Source: Rhynchopus sp. YZ270_cl-10 (lineage: Eukaryota; Euglenozoa; Diplonemea; Diplonemida; Diplonemidae). From it: a stretch of DNA of 64,000 nt. The stretch lies in the NCBI GenBank assembly GCA_964035575.1, contig OZ037929.1:186001-250000 (forward strand), given 5' to 3'. Position 1 is the first letter of the stretch, and the number at the start of each line of letters is the position of its first letter. The notes under the pieces were generated by a model. The model did not search any database and was not told the origin of the DNA. It worked only from the letters and a program-made list of their open reading frames with translations. The translations under genes and the position numbers were made by a program. Positions 51,864 through 61,910 of this stretch are shown here, in pieces.

Positions 51864-53225
51864 TGTTGTAGTGATGTATCTGGAGGATGTGATGGGCTTT
51901 ACAAGACGAAAAGAAAAACAGCTTTGAAGAGCAAAAAAAAAAAAGCACGCTATTGTTTTGGTCTTTTTCTTGCAACATCTCCGTTCAGAGGTATTTGAAA
52001 AAAGAACATGGTTTTGTTTTTTTTTGTGGTCGTACCCATGAGTGAATTGAGACCGGCCATGACGTCTGTGCAATGAAAAGGAAACCCTTTCCCTCCTCAT
52101 TGCATCACGACTCAATGTACCGATCACAACGAGGGAAACGAGCAATCACATTTTATAGTTTTTTTTATTTTTTTCTTCCAATTTTTTTTGTTGTTTTTTT
52201 CTTCTCTTCTTAACCTTGCCCTTTGGACTCAAAAAAACAAAAAAATAAATCGTTTTTTTTTTTTTTTTTTGAAAATTAAAAGTAAAAAAGTAAACTTGAC
52301 AAAAAAAAAAACTGTCAAGAAACGGTCAAAAAATACACAAATTTCGAATATCTGTGTCGCGTACAAAAAAAGAGGGACACCACTCAGCATATCAGAGATG
52401 CGCATTTTTATTTGGCACAATACAATAAAAAAAGCCCGCAATAGGTACGTCAAAAAACCCTACAGTATTTTTGGATGAGATTTTTCAATTGAGGGAGGTT
52501 TTTACTTCGTTTTTTTAGAGAAAAAAAAAACTCTCACCTCAAATAGTTTCCGACCTAAAATCAAAGTACCGAACGAGACGGTGCAAAAAGGTGCTGAAAA
52601 GATTAACTACTTTCTGCAACACATTTTTACCACATTCTCGTACGACAACACACACACACACACACACACACCGAGCGTGGGTCTATTCCCCACTTCGAGG
52701 AATTACCCCCACACCTGGTTTAAAAAGACACAAAATACACCTGAAACGCACCTTTTTACGCAGAACAAACCCTAAAAGAATATATTCCAGGTAAAAAAAA
52801 AACTGAAGAATTCACGTGGCTTTAAAAAGAAAATATCAAAAATAAAATCAAAAGAAAACATCAAAAAAAAAACAAGACAAGAGTAACGAACTACTCAAAA
52901 AAAGGCATTTTTTTGGGGGGGGATTTTGGAAAAGGGGAGGAAAAGACCTGAAAGAGTAAACCCTGCTGACAGGACTTTAGGAGCTTTTCTGTGCAAAATA
53001 GGGGAGAAAAAAAAACTGGGGGAAAAAATGAAATGTAAAGTTGACAAAAAAAAAAGGCAGATATTAACTCTGAAGAGAAAACAACGCTAATTTTTGTCAT
53101 TTCCATTTTTTTTTTATTTTTTTTTTTATCCGTTTTCTTGAAGACCTCCCACAACCTTCCAAAAACTGCGAACAAAAACGTTATCCATATTTGAATCCTC
53201 CCTCATTTTTTTGTTTCAAAAGATT
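51864..53225. other. A/T-rich spacer with (CA)n
   Basis: No gene is recognised. Long A and T runs; a (CA)n microsatellite lies at about 52648-52672. It includes the leader of the cysteine-rich gene and the 3' flank of the KH gene. Confidence 0.55.
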
Positions 53226-56200
53226 CTAGTAATCTCCTCCGTTCATGGACTCACGAGCGTCCTTCTCAGCGTCGATAAGGTGGTCTCCCAGGGCAACTCC
53301 CTCCGGTGGGGGTGCTGTTGCGAAGATGGTGATCTCGATGGGGGCCTCACGGGGCTTGCTGCGGGAGTCCTTGGGGACCACGATCATGACCTTGTTCGCC
53401 TCCTCGATGTCCGAGAGGTTCTGTCCCCTCGGTCCAAGCAGACGGCCCACCTCTCCTGCCTGGATTTCGAACACCCTGCTGCGTCCGTGACCAGACTTCA
53501 ACAGGTTGTCAATTCTCTCCAGCGCGGCCGCAACACCCTCCTCGGTTCCAATGATCTCAAGCTTGGTGCTGTCGCCTCTTGGGTCGAAGATAATCTCATC
53601 GACGCCTTCAATCAGTCTGACGGGGTCGATTCTGAGCTTCATGCCCTTTGCGTTGCGGGGAAGCATGTTGCCAGTGAGGTATTTGAAGTAAGAGTAGGGG
53701 AGCTCCTTCTTCTCACGCTTCTTTCCCTCGAATTTCATGAGTGCGCGGAGCTCGGCTTCGAGGCGGACGATGCGGTCCTTGGGTCCTCTCAGGTGCACGC
53801 AGGAGTTCATCAGGTCCGCGCGGGCCTGGAAGACGTCGTGCTTGCATCTCAGCGCCTCCAACAGGCATGCGTCGGCGGGGGCCTCACGCCTCTTGGGGGA
53901 GCTCGGCGGGGACGCACCCTCCTCCTTCTCCTCTTCCTTCTCCTCCTCCTTCTTCTCCTCCTCAGGGTCGGTGTGCTTCTTTGCGGGCACGGCCTTACGT
54001 CTGGTGAGGTACCCGTGGAGGCTCTTCGGGTAGGGCACCTTCGACTCCTCCGAAGTGTTCTCCGCGATCTTCGCCTCAACCACCTCTCTGGCCTTGACAA
54101 GCGCCTCCTCGGTTCCTGCAATGAGAACCCTGGTGCTGTTTACGTCCAGGATGCAGCCGGTCACCTGCTCAATGGATTTGATGGTCGACCCCTTGGTTCC
54201 GATGAGAGCAGCGGTGCTGACGCTGGACGGAATGCTAATGTTGATGGAGTTCTGGCAGAACTTCTCAATAGCCGCCTTGGCCTGGCCAACGGAAGCCTCC
54301 TTGCCGCGGAGGGTGATGGTGAGGGTCGAGGAGTCGGTCTTGATCAGACGGCAGTTGTAGTCAGCCTGCCACTGCCTCATCAGACGGGGGCGCATGATCG
54401 GCTCTGAGAGAAGGTGTATGGTGTGATAGTGCACGGTGTAAGTGGGTGTTACAGTATACATGATATAATAGGTGCACGTTTTCTTTCCTTACTTCAAAAA
54501 CTTTTAAAAAAAGATGAACAAAAAACAGAGAGTAGACAGAAAAAGACGTTTGTGTGAAAAAGTTTTTTCTGTCAAGTGTTTTTGTGTGTTGGCGGAGAAG
54601 AAAACAGTTTACAATAAAAGACTCCTGCGTCGGTTTTCTTTTTCACAGAAAAAAAACCTGAAACGCACATACCAATGTTAGCGTTGAACCGAAGCTCATC
54701 TCTGAAGGACTCTGCCTTGAAGGCTTCCACAAGCTCGACAGCGAGCTGCACGCTCTCGTCGTTTCCGGTGATGGTGATCTCGCCACTGTCGCATCTGATG
54801 TGCGCACCGCTCTGTATGGGTGCAAGGTACGCAGGAAACGCTCAACATCCTAACATACCTGGGTCTGGAGGCTCTGAATGTGCGACCCGCTGGGCCCAAT
54901 GAACTCTCCTGTGCAGTCCTCATCGATCGTCATGGTGGCCTCTTTCTGTGTCACAATATGGGTAAAAAGGCATTGATTTCAAAAAATACAATCAAAAGAA
55001 CCAAGGTTCTATTCGGCCCCCAGCGGTTTTAATTCATAAAACCCATACCATGTCAGCTGCCGCCTGTTCAAGGAGCGACTCAACTGCCTCAGCGCACTCT
55101 GCCGCGTCGGCGCCACGAATGAGCACCTCCTGCTCCCTCCTGTGGATGTCAATGACAACACCAAAGTCGATCTCAATCTGCTTCAGCGTTGCGCCCTGCT
55201 TGCCCACCAGTGCGGGAAGCGCGGCCACGGAAATGTCCTTCACAATCTTGCTGTTTATTTTCTTCTCCATCTTCTCCTTCTTCTCCTCAAGCGCGTTGAT
55301 CTGGTCTCTCTGTGCACATTATTTTTTTTTGGAGGAATAATTAAATACAAAATCCCTCTAGTCTTGCTCTATACCACAAAACCCGACTCTTACAGTCGCC
55401 AACTGCTCTTGATTACTCGACTAGAAAAGGGGGAAGATTATTTTCGTTGAACGCATCCCAACACTATTAGCCACACCCTCGCCTTTGCAGGATGGTGCAA
55501 ATCAGCAGGATAGCTTATTTTTTCGCAATGAAGGGAAAAACAAAATGAAAGTGAACAAACACTATGGACGTCCAAAAAAGCGTTAAGGAAATCGTTTGAT
55601 GAGGGGGGGTGGTGCATTAACCTAAAGGTGTGTGGTGTTAGTCTCTTGCTCACATACCAGCGCATCCAGCTCCTTGCCGCTGCCGTAGTCGTACTTGTCG
55701 TTGATCTTTTTTCTCTCCTGTGTTTGAAGAAAGTAAAAGGCACTTCCCATTGTTCTCAAAGAACAGAACACCACCAGTAGCTTAAGCATAAGCTCGTAGA
55801 GGACTACGCGAAGCAGGAGGGCTTCGATATTTGAAAGCCTTAATCGAAAAATGGAGTTTTTTGTCCTGAAACAAAGAGCCACCTGATTTTTACCCCCGCG
55901 TAAAGGCGCGTATAGGGCCGTATAGGTCTGTACACCGTCCGTACACGCCTTTACGCGCCTATACGCGGGGTAAAAATCAGGTGGAAGAGAAAAAAATAAA
56001 GAACAACATACGTCCTTGAGCGCATCAATCTCAAGCTTCTTTGCGTCAATCTGGAGATGCACCTTGTCGACCTTCGCCTTCCTCTCGTTCTTGCGTGCTT
56101 CACGCTCTGCGTCCTTCACCTTCTGGTCCTTCTTGTCATCCGCGCTGCGTCCGGTTGCCTTGTCATGGGCCTCCATCTTCTTCTCGATGGTCTCCAGCTC

Positions 56201-56845
56201 CTTGCCCTTCTTTGTGAGGGATGCGTGCGAGGCTTCGATTGCCTTGGCGGTTTCGAGGAACTCATTCTGGAGGGTGGAGTAGAGGTTGGCTGCGTCGAGC
56301 TGCGATTGGAGGAGCTTGTGCTCGCGGGAGGCCTTTGCAATGTTGGCTTCGACCTTGCTGCCGTGCGCCTTCTGGAGCTTTGCGTGGGAGGCCTTCACCT
56401 CGGCGAGGAGCTCTGCAATGGGGCGCTTGGGTGCGTTCTCGTGTGCGCGGGTGACGCGCTCGTTGAGGAGTTCGGCCTTCTTGGTGAAGTCGACGATGCG
56501 CTGTTTGAGAAGGTTGCATTCGTCTCTGATGGGGCGTCTGCTGCGCACCATTGCCATGAATTCGTCCTGCTTGCGGTCTTCTTCGAGGCGGGCGATCTGC
56601 TCCTCAGGCGAGAGGGAGATGCTGCGGTGGAGAACGTCCTTCTCCTTGAAGAGCTTCTCGCGCTTGAGCTCAAGCTGGTGCAGCTCGCGCTCCATCTCGG
56701 GCTTCTGCACGCTGCGGTTCTCCTGCATCTGGTCAATCTTCTCCTTCTTCTGCTTGCGCAGCTCGTTCAACTCCTCGCGGATCTGCCTTGTATCAAGGAA
56801 CGCCTGGCGGCAGGCCTCATCACGCACATGGTCGAACTCGGACAT
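53226..56845 (-). CDS. BFR1-like coiled coil fused to KH domains (six exons)
   Basis: Exons 56845-56012, 55717-55658, 55309-55049, 54945-54859, 54811-54673 and 54403-53226 join in frame to 852 residues. Introns start GTATG and end CAG. Residues 1-310 are continuous charged coiled coil (IREELNELRKQKKEK, LKREKLFKEKDVLHRSISLS, RRPIRDECNLLKQRI), resembling yeast BFR1 / nuclear segregation proteins. KH domains with intact GxxG loops follow: GKQG (about 334), GPSG (about 403), GTKG (529) and GPRG (784). One or two degenerate KH-like units lie between, beside a Glu/Lys-rich linker (about 610-640). KH domains bind single-stranded RNA. In yeast, BFR1 associates with the multi-KH protein Scp160 on polysomes, so a role in ribosome-linked mRNA handling is a reasonable inference. 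The BFR1 link rests on coiled-coil resemblance; the KH call is firm. Confidence 0.82.
55384..55455. repeat. Conserved non-coding segment, copy 2 (inside KH-gene intron 2)
   Basis: Matches 32610-32684 over its whole length in the same plus-strand orientation. It lies in the 348-bp second intron of the minus-strand KH gene. Confidence 0.7.
55879..55984. mobile_element. Foldback MITE in intron 1 of the KH gene
   Basis: Ends CCACCTGATTTTTACCCC pair with the complement at the other side, and the pairing continues into CGCGTA...GGCGCG, so almost all 106 bp fold into one hairpin. A sister copy lies at 60727-60810. It sits away from both splice sites. Confidence 0.75.
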
Positions 56846-58689
56846 TATAAAAAAACGCCTTTTTTTTTCCTGTAGGTTGTGTTTTTGATTGATGATTAGG
56901 ATGATGGGATGTAGGCAGCGCTTTTTTTTGGTGTGAACTCCACGTAGTCGTTCCTCACGTATCTCTGGTGTTGTGGATATCGCTGGTTAAATAGTGGTCA
57001 CGTCAGGTGGTTTGTTTGCTGTCTCGTGTTTGTGTGGGAGAGATTGATTTTTGGTAGGGTCACAAAAGTGTCAGAGTGTTGTGCATCGAAGGCACCGTAT
57101 CGATCAACTGTAAAGGTGGGTTTCACCCAAGCATCGGAGACTCTGGAAGGCTGGTGTGCAGGTTAGTAAGTTGATGATGTGCGACCACTGTGCCGGCGCA
57201 AGAGCTGCGGCGAAGAAATTAGCTGTTGCCACCACAAGCTTGGTAATGCGATTAGCGACGCAGAAGAAGCTCTACAGGCACCTGGCAGGGAACATCCGTG
57301 ACATGATTCGCAACCTGGTGAAGTATCTCGACTGTAACCACGGTCAAGCTTCGTCAGGACAGCTGCTGAAGTCGACGGTCCTGACCGTGAAGAACTACGT
57401 CCCAAAAGGATTTGGTTTTGTGCGTGTTGTGGGGACGAAGTACTGTGGGCTGACGCAGAACGCGAGTCGGCTGCTCCACTGGTGGGATGTGTTGCGCTAG
57501 TCTTTTGTGCTACAAACATCATGTGCGATATGTTGATAAAGGACAACAGATGAGACAAGCCTGACCCAGTCTAATGACTGCAGTGCTCATGAGAACAGCA
57601 TGCACAAAGCTGGTGTCGGTTTTGTATAAGTATTGTGTCGAAGGGGTGTACGGGATATGGGATATGGGGTATGAGAACACAGTTGTCGGCAACAGGGAGA
57701 GGGCGCTTTTGTTTGTTTGTTTGTGGTTTGGTTTCTTTCTTGTTTCACTTTTTTTTGTGTATCTTCGGCATGTATCTCCCGAACCCTCATGCGAGCGGAG
57801 GGCTCGGCCACACTCTCACACATTCCACACACAGAGGCACAGCTAGGGAATGTATCCTTTGGTTCCCCTGCTGCACGCATCGTGTCCCGCTGTATCTAGT
57901 TTTGGTAAACTATGCGGGAAACGGTGGTTTTGGCTTGTTTTTTGTCTTATATTGTGTGCCGCTGTGGTGTGGAACGTGCTAAAACGGAGGTGGATCTCGA
58001 AAAAATGAAATGAGACTATATGTCAAGACAAGGAAATTGAGAGGCAAAAGGAAAAATGGGGTGGTAAAATCAAGAGCACTGAAGTCAAAGTCCCAGGTGC
58101 AGTCTGCACGCAGAACCAACTTCAGAACTAACATTTGGAACAGAAAAAATCGTGAAACCCAAAAGGTTAAATAGAACCCCAAAATGTGAAGGCGACAAAA
58201 TACCTATCACATAACATGGGGCTTGCACTGCACTGCAAGACACGAACCTCCGGCATCTACACCTCCCGACCACCCACGTACAACCCGGGGCTGCATGTGT
58301 GTGGGGAACAGGAAGGTTGGACACAGGGCCGGCCATTGCTAGGTCAGTAGGATCATCAGGATCATAGAACTCGAGGTCATTTTATCGTCGGACATGTGCG
58401 AGGAATGGGCGTGCTGCACATCGCAAGACACGCTTCGGCTGTCTCAACATAACGACACAGAAAATACGAGAGGAGTATGGGTATATGAGGATGTGGGGAG
58501 AAAGGTGGAATGGGTCTGTGACAGGTGTTTGAAGAAAAAAGTACACCACAACACATGGTCTATCAAGGCCGCAAAAGAAGCGGTCGGTAAATAATAAGAA
58601 ACAAGGCAAAGATGCCTTGAGCCAAAGAAAGGGCAATGAATGAATAAAAAAGGCATTTGTGTGTTAGCTAATGCAGGTGTGAAGTCTTA
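56846..58689. other. Spacer with a duplicated segment and a 354-bp optional block
   Basis: 57070-57144 and 57499-57610 together match 59935-60120 with the intervening 57145-57498 absent there. The optional block is GC-richer and carries a 112-codon plus-strand frame (57156-57500; LATQKKLYRHLAGNIRDMIR) of unknown nature; an intron reading (GTTAG ... CTAG) is also possible. Nothing else is recognised between 57620 and 58689. Confidence 0.5.
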
Positions 58690-59700
58690 CTACTTGCACG
58701 ACTTCCACCACCGTGTCCCCGTGCAGCTCAGCCCTGCAGCACAGCAGCTCTCCTTCCCGAGACACCTGTTCCACTTTTGGATCGCTGCACCGCAGCCACT
58801 TGCCGGTGGTGTGGGTGCTGGGACAGGCACAGAAGGGGGTGGCACAGGCACAGGTGCAGGTGCAGGAGGTGTGGGAGGCGTCGGACCTGCGCTTGCTCCG
58901 AGCACACGGCACGTCCACCCGTCTGCCCTGGAGCACGACGGCTTGCACTGTGCGAAGCAGTCGCTCTGCTCGTAGCACGTCGCCCCCGACGCACAGCAGT
59001 GCGGCGCAGCCCTGCAGTTGCCCCACAGAGCCACCTCCGCACCACCCGAGCATCCACCCGACGGAGGTGTGGGCACAGGCACAGTTGGTGTCGGTGGTGT
59101 GGGCACAGGCGCAGTTGGGGTAGGCGGAGTCGGGCCCGCACCACCAATCGTCACGTCAATCACGTTGTAGAAGCTCGCACCAGTGTCACCCACGTCCCAC
59201 ACAGCAAGCACAACGTGGTACCCCGAGCGTGTGGGCACCGTGCAGCTGTGGCTCGTGGGGTTTGATGGCATCTGCATCCCCCCGTCCACCACACAGAACG
59301 GCGTTGTGTCAAACGACGACGTCCCCACCGGCGCGTTCTGGTTCCACCCCTCACGTGTGATGTAGTACTTGTAGTCGCGCGTGCGGTGTGCTGCTGTGAA
59401 GCGCCACGTGAACACATTCGTACCAGCGGCAAGCGCAGTCTTCCCCCAGCGTGTCGGTGTCTGCACGTTCAGCTGCGCAAAGCCTGACCGCCCCGCAGCT
59501 GCCACCGTCCCCTCCGCAGGGCCCCCCGAAGGCCACCCGTCCGGGCCCTCCACGCTCTGCGGCTCAGTCTGCACAGACCCGCACCCAGAGTTCAGTCCAG
59601 ATTTGCAGCCAAACGCGCGCGACGGCGGCGACTCCACGTACCCGTGTCCGGACACCGACGCAACAACACATGCCAGCAGCAGCATCCTGGGCGGCACCAT
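58690..59700 (-). CDS. AA10 lytic polysaccharide monooxygenase with two CBM1-like tails
   Basis: The frame encodes 336 residues from the Met at 59700 (Met6 is an alternative). The signal peptide MLLLACVVASVSG ends right before HGYVESPPSRA, so cleavage exposes the N-terminal histidine needed for the copper brace. The second copper histidine is in FTWRFTAAHRTRDY. Other AA10 hallmarks are CGSVQTEPQSVEGPDGWP, QTPTRWGK, SFDTTPFC and HVVLAVWDVGDTGASFYNVI with the axial-site Phe. The catalytic domain resembles bacterial chitin-active CBP21/GbpA. Pro/Thr-rich linkers then carry two small cysteine modules (WGNCRAAPHCCASGATCYEQ ... and WNRCLGKESCCAAGLSC) like fungal CBM1 binding domains. The enzyme would oxidatively cleave chitin or cellulose outside the cell. 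Bacterial-type catalysis joined to fungal-type binding suggests horizontal acquisition and domain shuffling. Confidence 0.92.
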   Translation of the reverse strand: MVPPRMLLLACVVASVSGHGYVESPPSRAFGCKSGLNSGCGSVQTEPQSVEGPDGWPSGGPAEGTVAAAGRSGFAQLNVQTPTRWGKTALAAGTNVFTWRFTAAHRTRDYKYYITREGWNQNAPVGTSSFDTTPFCVVDGGMQMPSNPTSHSCTVPTRSGYHVVLAVWDVGDTGASFYNVIDVTIGGAGPTPPTPTAPVPTPPTPTVPVPTPPSGGCSGGAEVALWGNCRAAPHCCASGATCYEQSDCFAQCKPSCSRADGWTCRVLGASAGPTPPTPPAPAPVPVPPPSVPVPAPTPPASGCGAAIQKWNRCLGKESCCAAGLSCTGTRWWKSCK

Positions 59701-59879
59701 TCTGTTCACAAAAGCCTGCAACCTTCTTCTTCTGCGTGCGGAACTGTGGGCTTGTAGGTTGCTTTTAGTTGTTTTGTGTGTAGATGAAAACACCTGTGGG
59801 GTGTGTGGTATTGATTGTCCGTTCCACACAAAAGGCGTCAAAAGGTGATCTGTGTATCAGGCCTTTGACGTTGTCTGTC

Positions 59880-60340
59880 ACAAACGTAACATTGGATGTG
59901 TGGGTTCTTACCCGAAAGGCTGCACCCACAAAGCGTCAGAGTGGTGTGCATCGAAGGCACCGTATCGATCAACTGCAAAGGTGGGTTTCAGCCCAAGCAT
60001 CGGAGACTCTAGTCTTTTGTGCTATAAACATCATGTGCGATATGCTGATAAAGGAGAGGATGTGATGAGATATGTCTGGCCCAGTCCATTGACTCCTGTG
60101 CTGAGGAAAAAGACATGCACGAAGCTGGTTGATCTGGGCTTCTCTTCTCTTGACAGGTTTCGGTGTTGTCTCTCCCGAGGATGTGGAGGGGGTGTGAACG
60201 CTAGGAGGCAACACCCCTTCTTGAACCACGGTTGTGTCAGCAACGTTGGATGTGTGGGTTCTTGCTTCACCCGAAAGGCTGCACCCACAAAGCGTCAGGG
60301 TGTTGTGCATCGAAGGCACCGTATCAATAAAAGACAGAGT
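59880..60340 (+). repeat. Two direct repeats of a Cys/His-coding-like segment
   Basis: ATTGGATGTGTGGGTTCTTA-like sequence, then CCCGAAAGGCTGCACCCACA, AAGCGTCAG and GTGCATCGAAGGCACCGTAT occur at 59890-59970 and 60248-60330. One plus-strand frame (59852-60421) reads cysteine/histidine-rich stretches (KGCTHKASEWCASKAPYRST, LLCYKHHVRYADKGE), but the repeats are in different frames, so it is probably decayed. Confidence 0.45.
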
Positions 60341-60726
60341 GACCGGGAAAAAAGGGGGGGAAACAATACTGTTTATGACCAAACCGACGCTGTGTTTAGT
60401 CACCTTGATCACCAAAAATAATGAAAGAAAGTGAAGCTAGATAGCGCCAATGTCCCTACAGACCTAGACGCTCAGATATAAGACGGGGGGGGAGGACAGT
60501 GAAGTTGTTTTGACGGAAAGACACAACAAAAGAGAACGCTTGTTGGGATTTAACTTCATTTCCCTACATAGGAAATTACCCATGATTGGTTTCAAAAAAG
60601 TAAATGCACGGACGTACAAAAAAAAACATTAGATTCATATACCTTCAGTTCACAGAATTCAAAGTATTTTAGAGGGTCAACACATGCACAAAAAAAACAA
60701 AATAGTTTTTGCAAATATGGTAAAAC

Positions 60727-60810
60727 CCACCTGATTTTTACCCCGCGTATAGGTGCGTACAGGCCACGTACAGGGCGTATACGGTCCTCACGCGGGTAAA
60801 AATCAGGTGG
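60727..60810. mobile_element. Foldback MITE, sister of 55879-55984
   Basis: 84 bp with the same CCACCTGATTTTTACCCCGC ends; nearly the full length forms a hairpin. Confidence 0.75.
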
Positions 60811-61040
60811 AAAATGCAAAAAAAAGTAAAGAGGAAAAAAGGGATCAATCTTTCCACAAGGTCCCAACTCTGGGAATCACTTTCGATTGCTTACGAAATG
60901 TGGCCTTTTTTTTATGCTGAGGTTGAGAATTGAATTTTGGCCATTTCTTTGCTGCAACTTTTCAGTCAGCAGCCAATAAGCACTTGGAAAAAAAAAAGTC
61001 AATACAACTCCCTTTATTTTCTCTCTTTCCTCCATTCGTT

Positions 61041-61910
61041 TTAGATCCCATGCATCCCACACATCTCCCTCATTTTCTCCCACACAAGAAACTGCACCAC
61101 CGTGAACGGACCTATCCGCATCCATTGCGGCGTGAACCCTTTGTACAGGGCCATGGCACCTTCCGTTCGCACAATCTTTACCGCACAGTCGATTATACCG
61201 GAGTAAATCTTTGTGTCATGCGGTTGGTTCATCAGCCGTGTTTTGATCATATCAACCGGAGAGGTGGTTACTGCGCACATAAACCCTGCGTATAGTGAAG
61301 CGCAGAGATGGAGAGGCACTCCGTCCTCCATGATTTCATTGTTTAAAAAGGTGTGTTTCAAATGGTCATAAGAAGAGAGCTGTGTCGCAGTAACCAACGC
61401 CGCTCTCGCCACAGTCGGACCTACCCCAATATAAAACCCTTTCACCCCCCGATTCGCGAGAACATCCTTAATGTGCCACCTCATGGTTCTATGGCATGAC
61501 TCTGCTGCCATCATCCTAACCTTCAAGACATCGGTTGGATTCATGATTGCAGATCCGGTGGAACCTGACATAGCCCCAGCAGTGACCTTCGTGATAAACG
61601 GTGTGTGCGCAGGGTCATCTGCCCCGAGGAATATTTTAATCGGTTCGTACAACCCCATGCGAAGCGAGGAGTAGGTGCCTTCGCGCACCCATGAGGCCTG
61701 AATCCCTTTGTACAGCCCGCGGACCCCTTCGTGGCGTACGATTTCTGCTCCGGTGGAAAAAACGCTGTTGTACTGTCTGGCGCGCGCCCGGCCGTTTTCT
61801 CCGGAGATCTGAAGGCGGGTTTTGACAACGTCAACAGGGTTGGTGAAGGTGGCGGCAGTCATGCAAGAAATACCAGCAAGGCCTGTACGGAGAAAGGCGT
61901 CCTCTCCCAT
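61041..61910 (-). CDS. Mitochondrial carrier family (SLC25) protein
   Basis: The frame encodes 289 residues, the usual carrier length, in three repeats of about 95 residues. Each repeat starts with the carrier signature: NPVDVVKTRLQ (about residue 24), NPTDVLKVRM (about 124) and SPVDMIKTRLM (about 217). Each has the matching GLYKG / GFYIG / ALYKGF motif near its end. Six membrane helices are expected in the mitochondrial inner membrane. The middle and C-terminal sequence (GSAIMNPTDVLKVRM, ALYKGFTPQWMRIGPFTVV) is closest in style to the uncoupling-protein / dicarboxylate / SLC25A30 group, so a dicarboxylate-type substrate is a guess. The start at 61910 is supported by lack of any upstream in-frame Met and by family length. 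No intron is needed. Confidence 0.9.
   Translation of the reverse strand: MGEDAFLRTGLAGISCMTAATFTNPVDVVKTRLQISGENGRARARQYNSVFSTGAEIVRHEGVRGLYKGIQASWVREGTYSSLRMGLYEPIKIFLGADDPAHTPFITKVTAGAMSGSTGSAIMNPTDVLKVRMMAAESCHRTMRWHIKDVLANRGVKGFYIGVGPTVARAALVTATQLSSYDHLKHTFLNNEIMEDGVPLHLCASLYAGFMCAVTTSPVDMIKTRLMNQPHDTKIYSGIIDCAVKIVRTEGAMALYKGFTPQWMRIGPFTVVQFLVWEKMREMCGMHGI

Noticed and set aside
51063-51998. 311-codon plus-strand frame opposite the cysteine-rich gene
   Set aside because: The minus strand has a signal peptide and regular cysteine repeats; the plus frame has neither.
53211-54407. 398-codon plus-strand frame opposite the KH gene
   Set aside because: The minus strand encodes KH domains with correct splice junctions; the leucine-rich plus frame is a codon-bias shadow.
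58160-58340. tRNA-like GGTTCGTG in a GC-rich patch
   Set aside because: The bases around it do not form a T-arm or acceptor stem.
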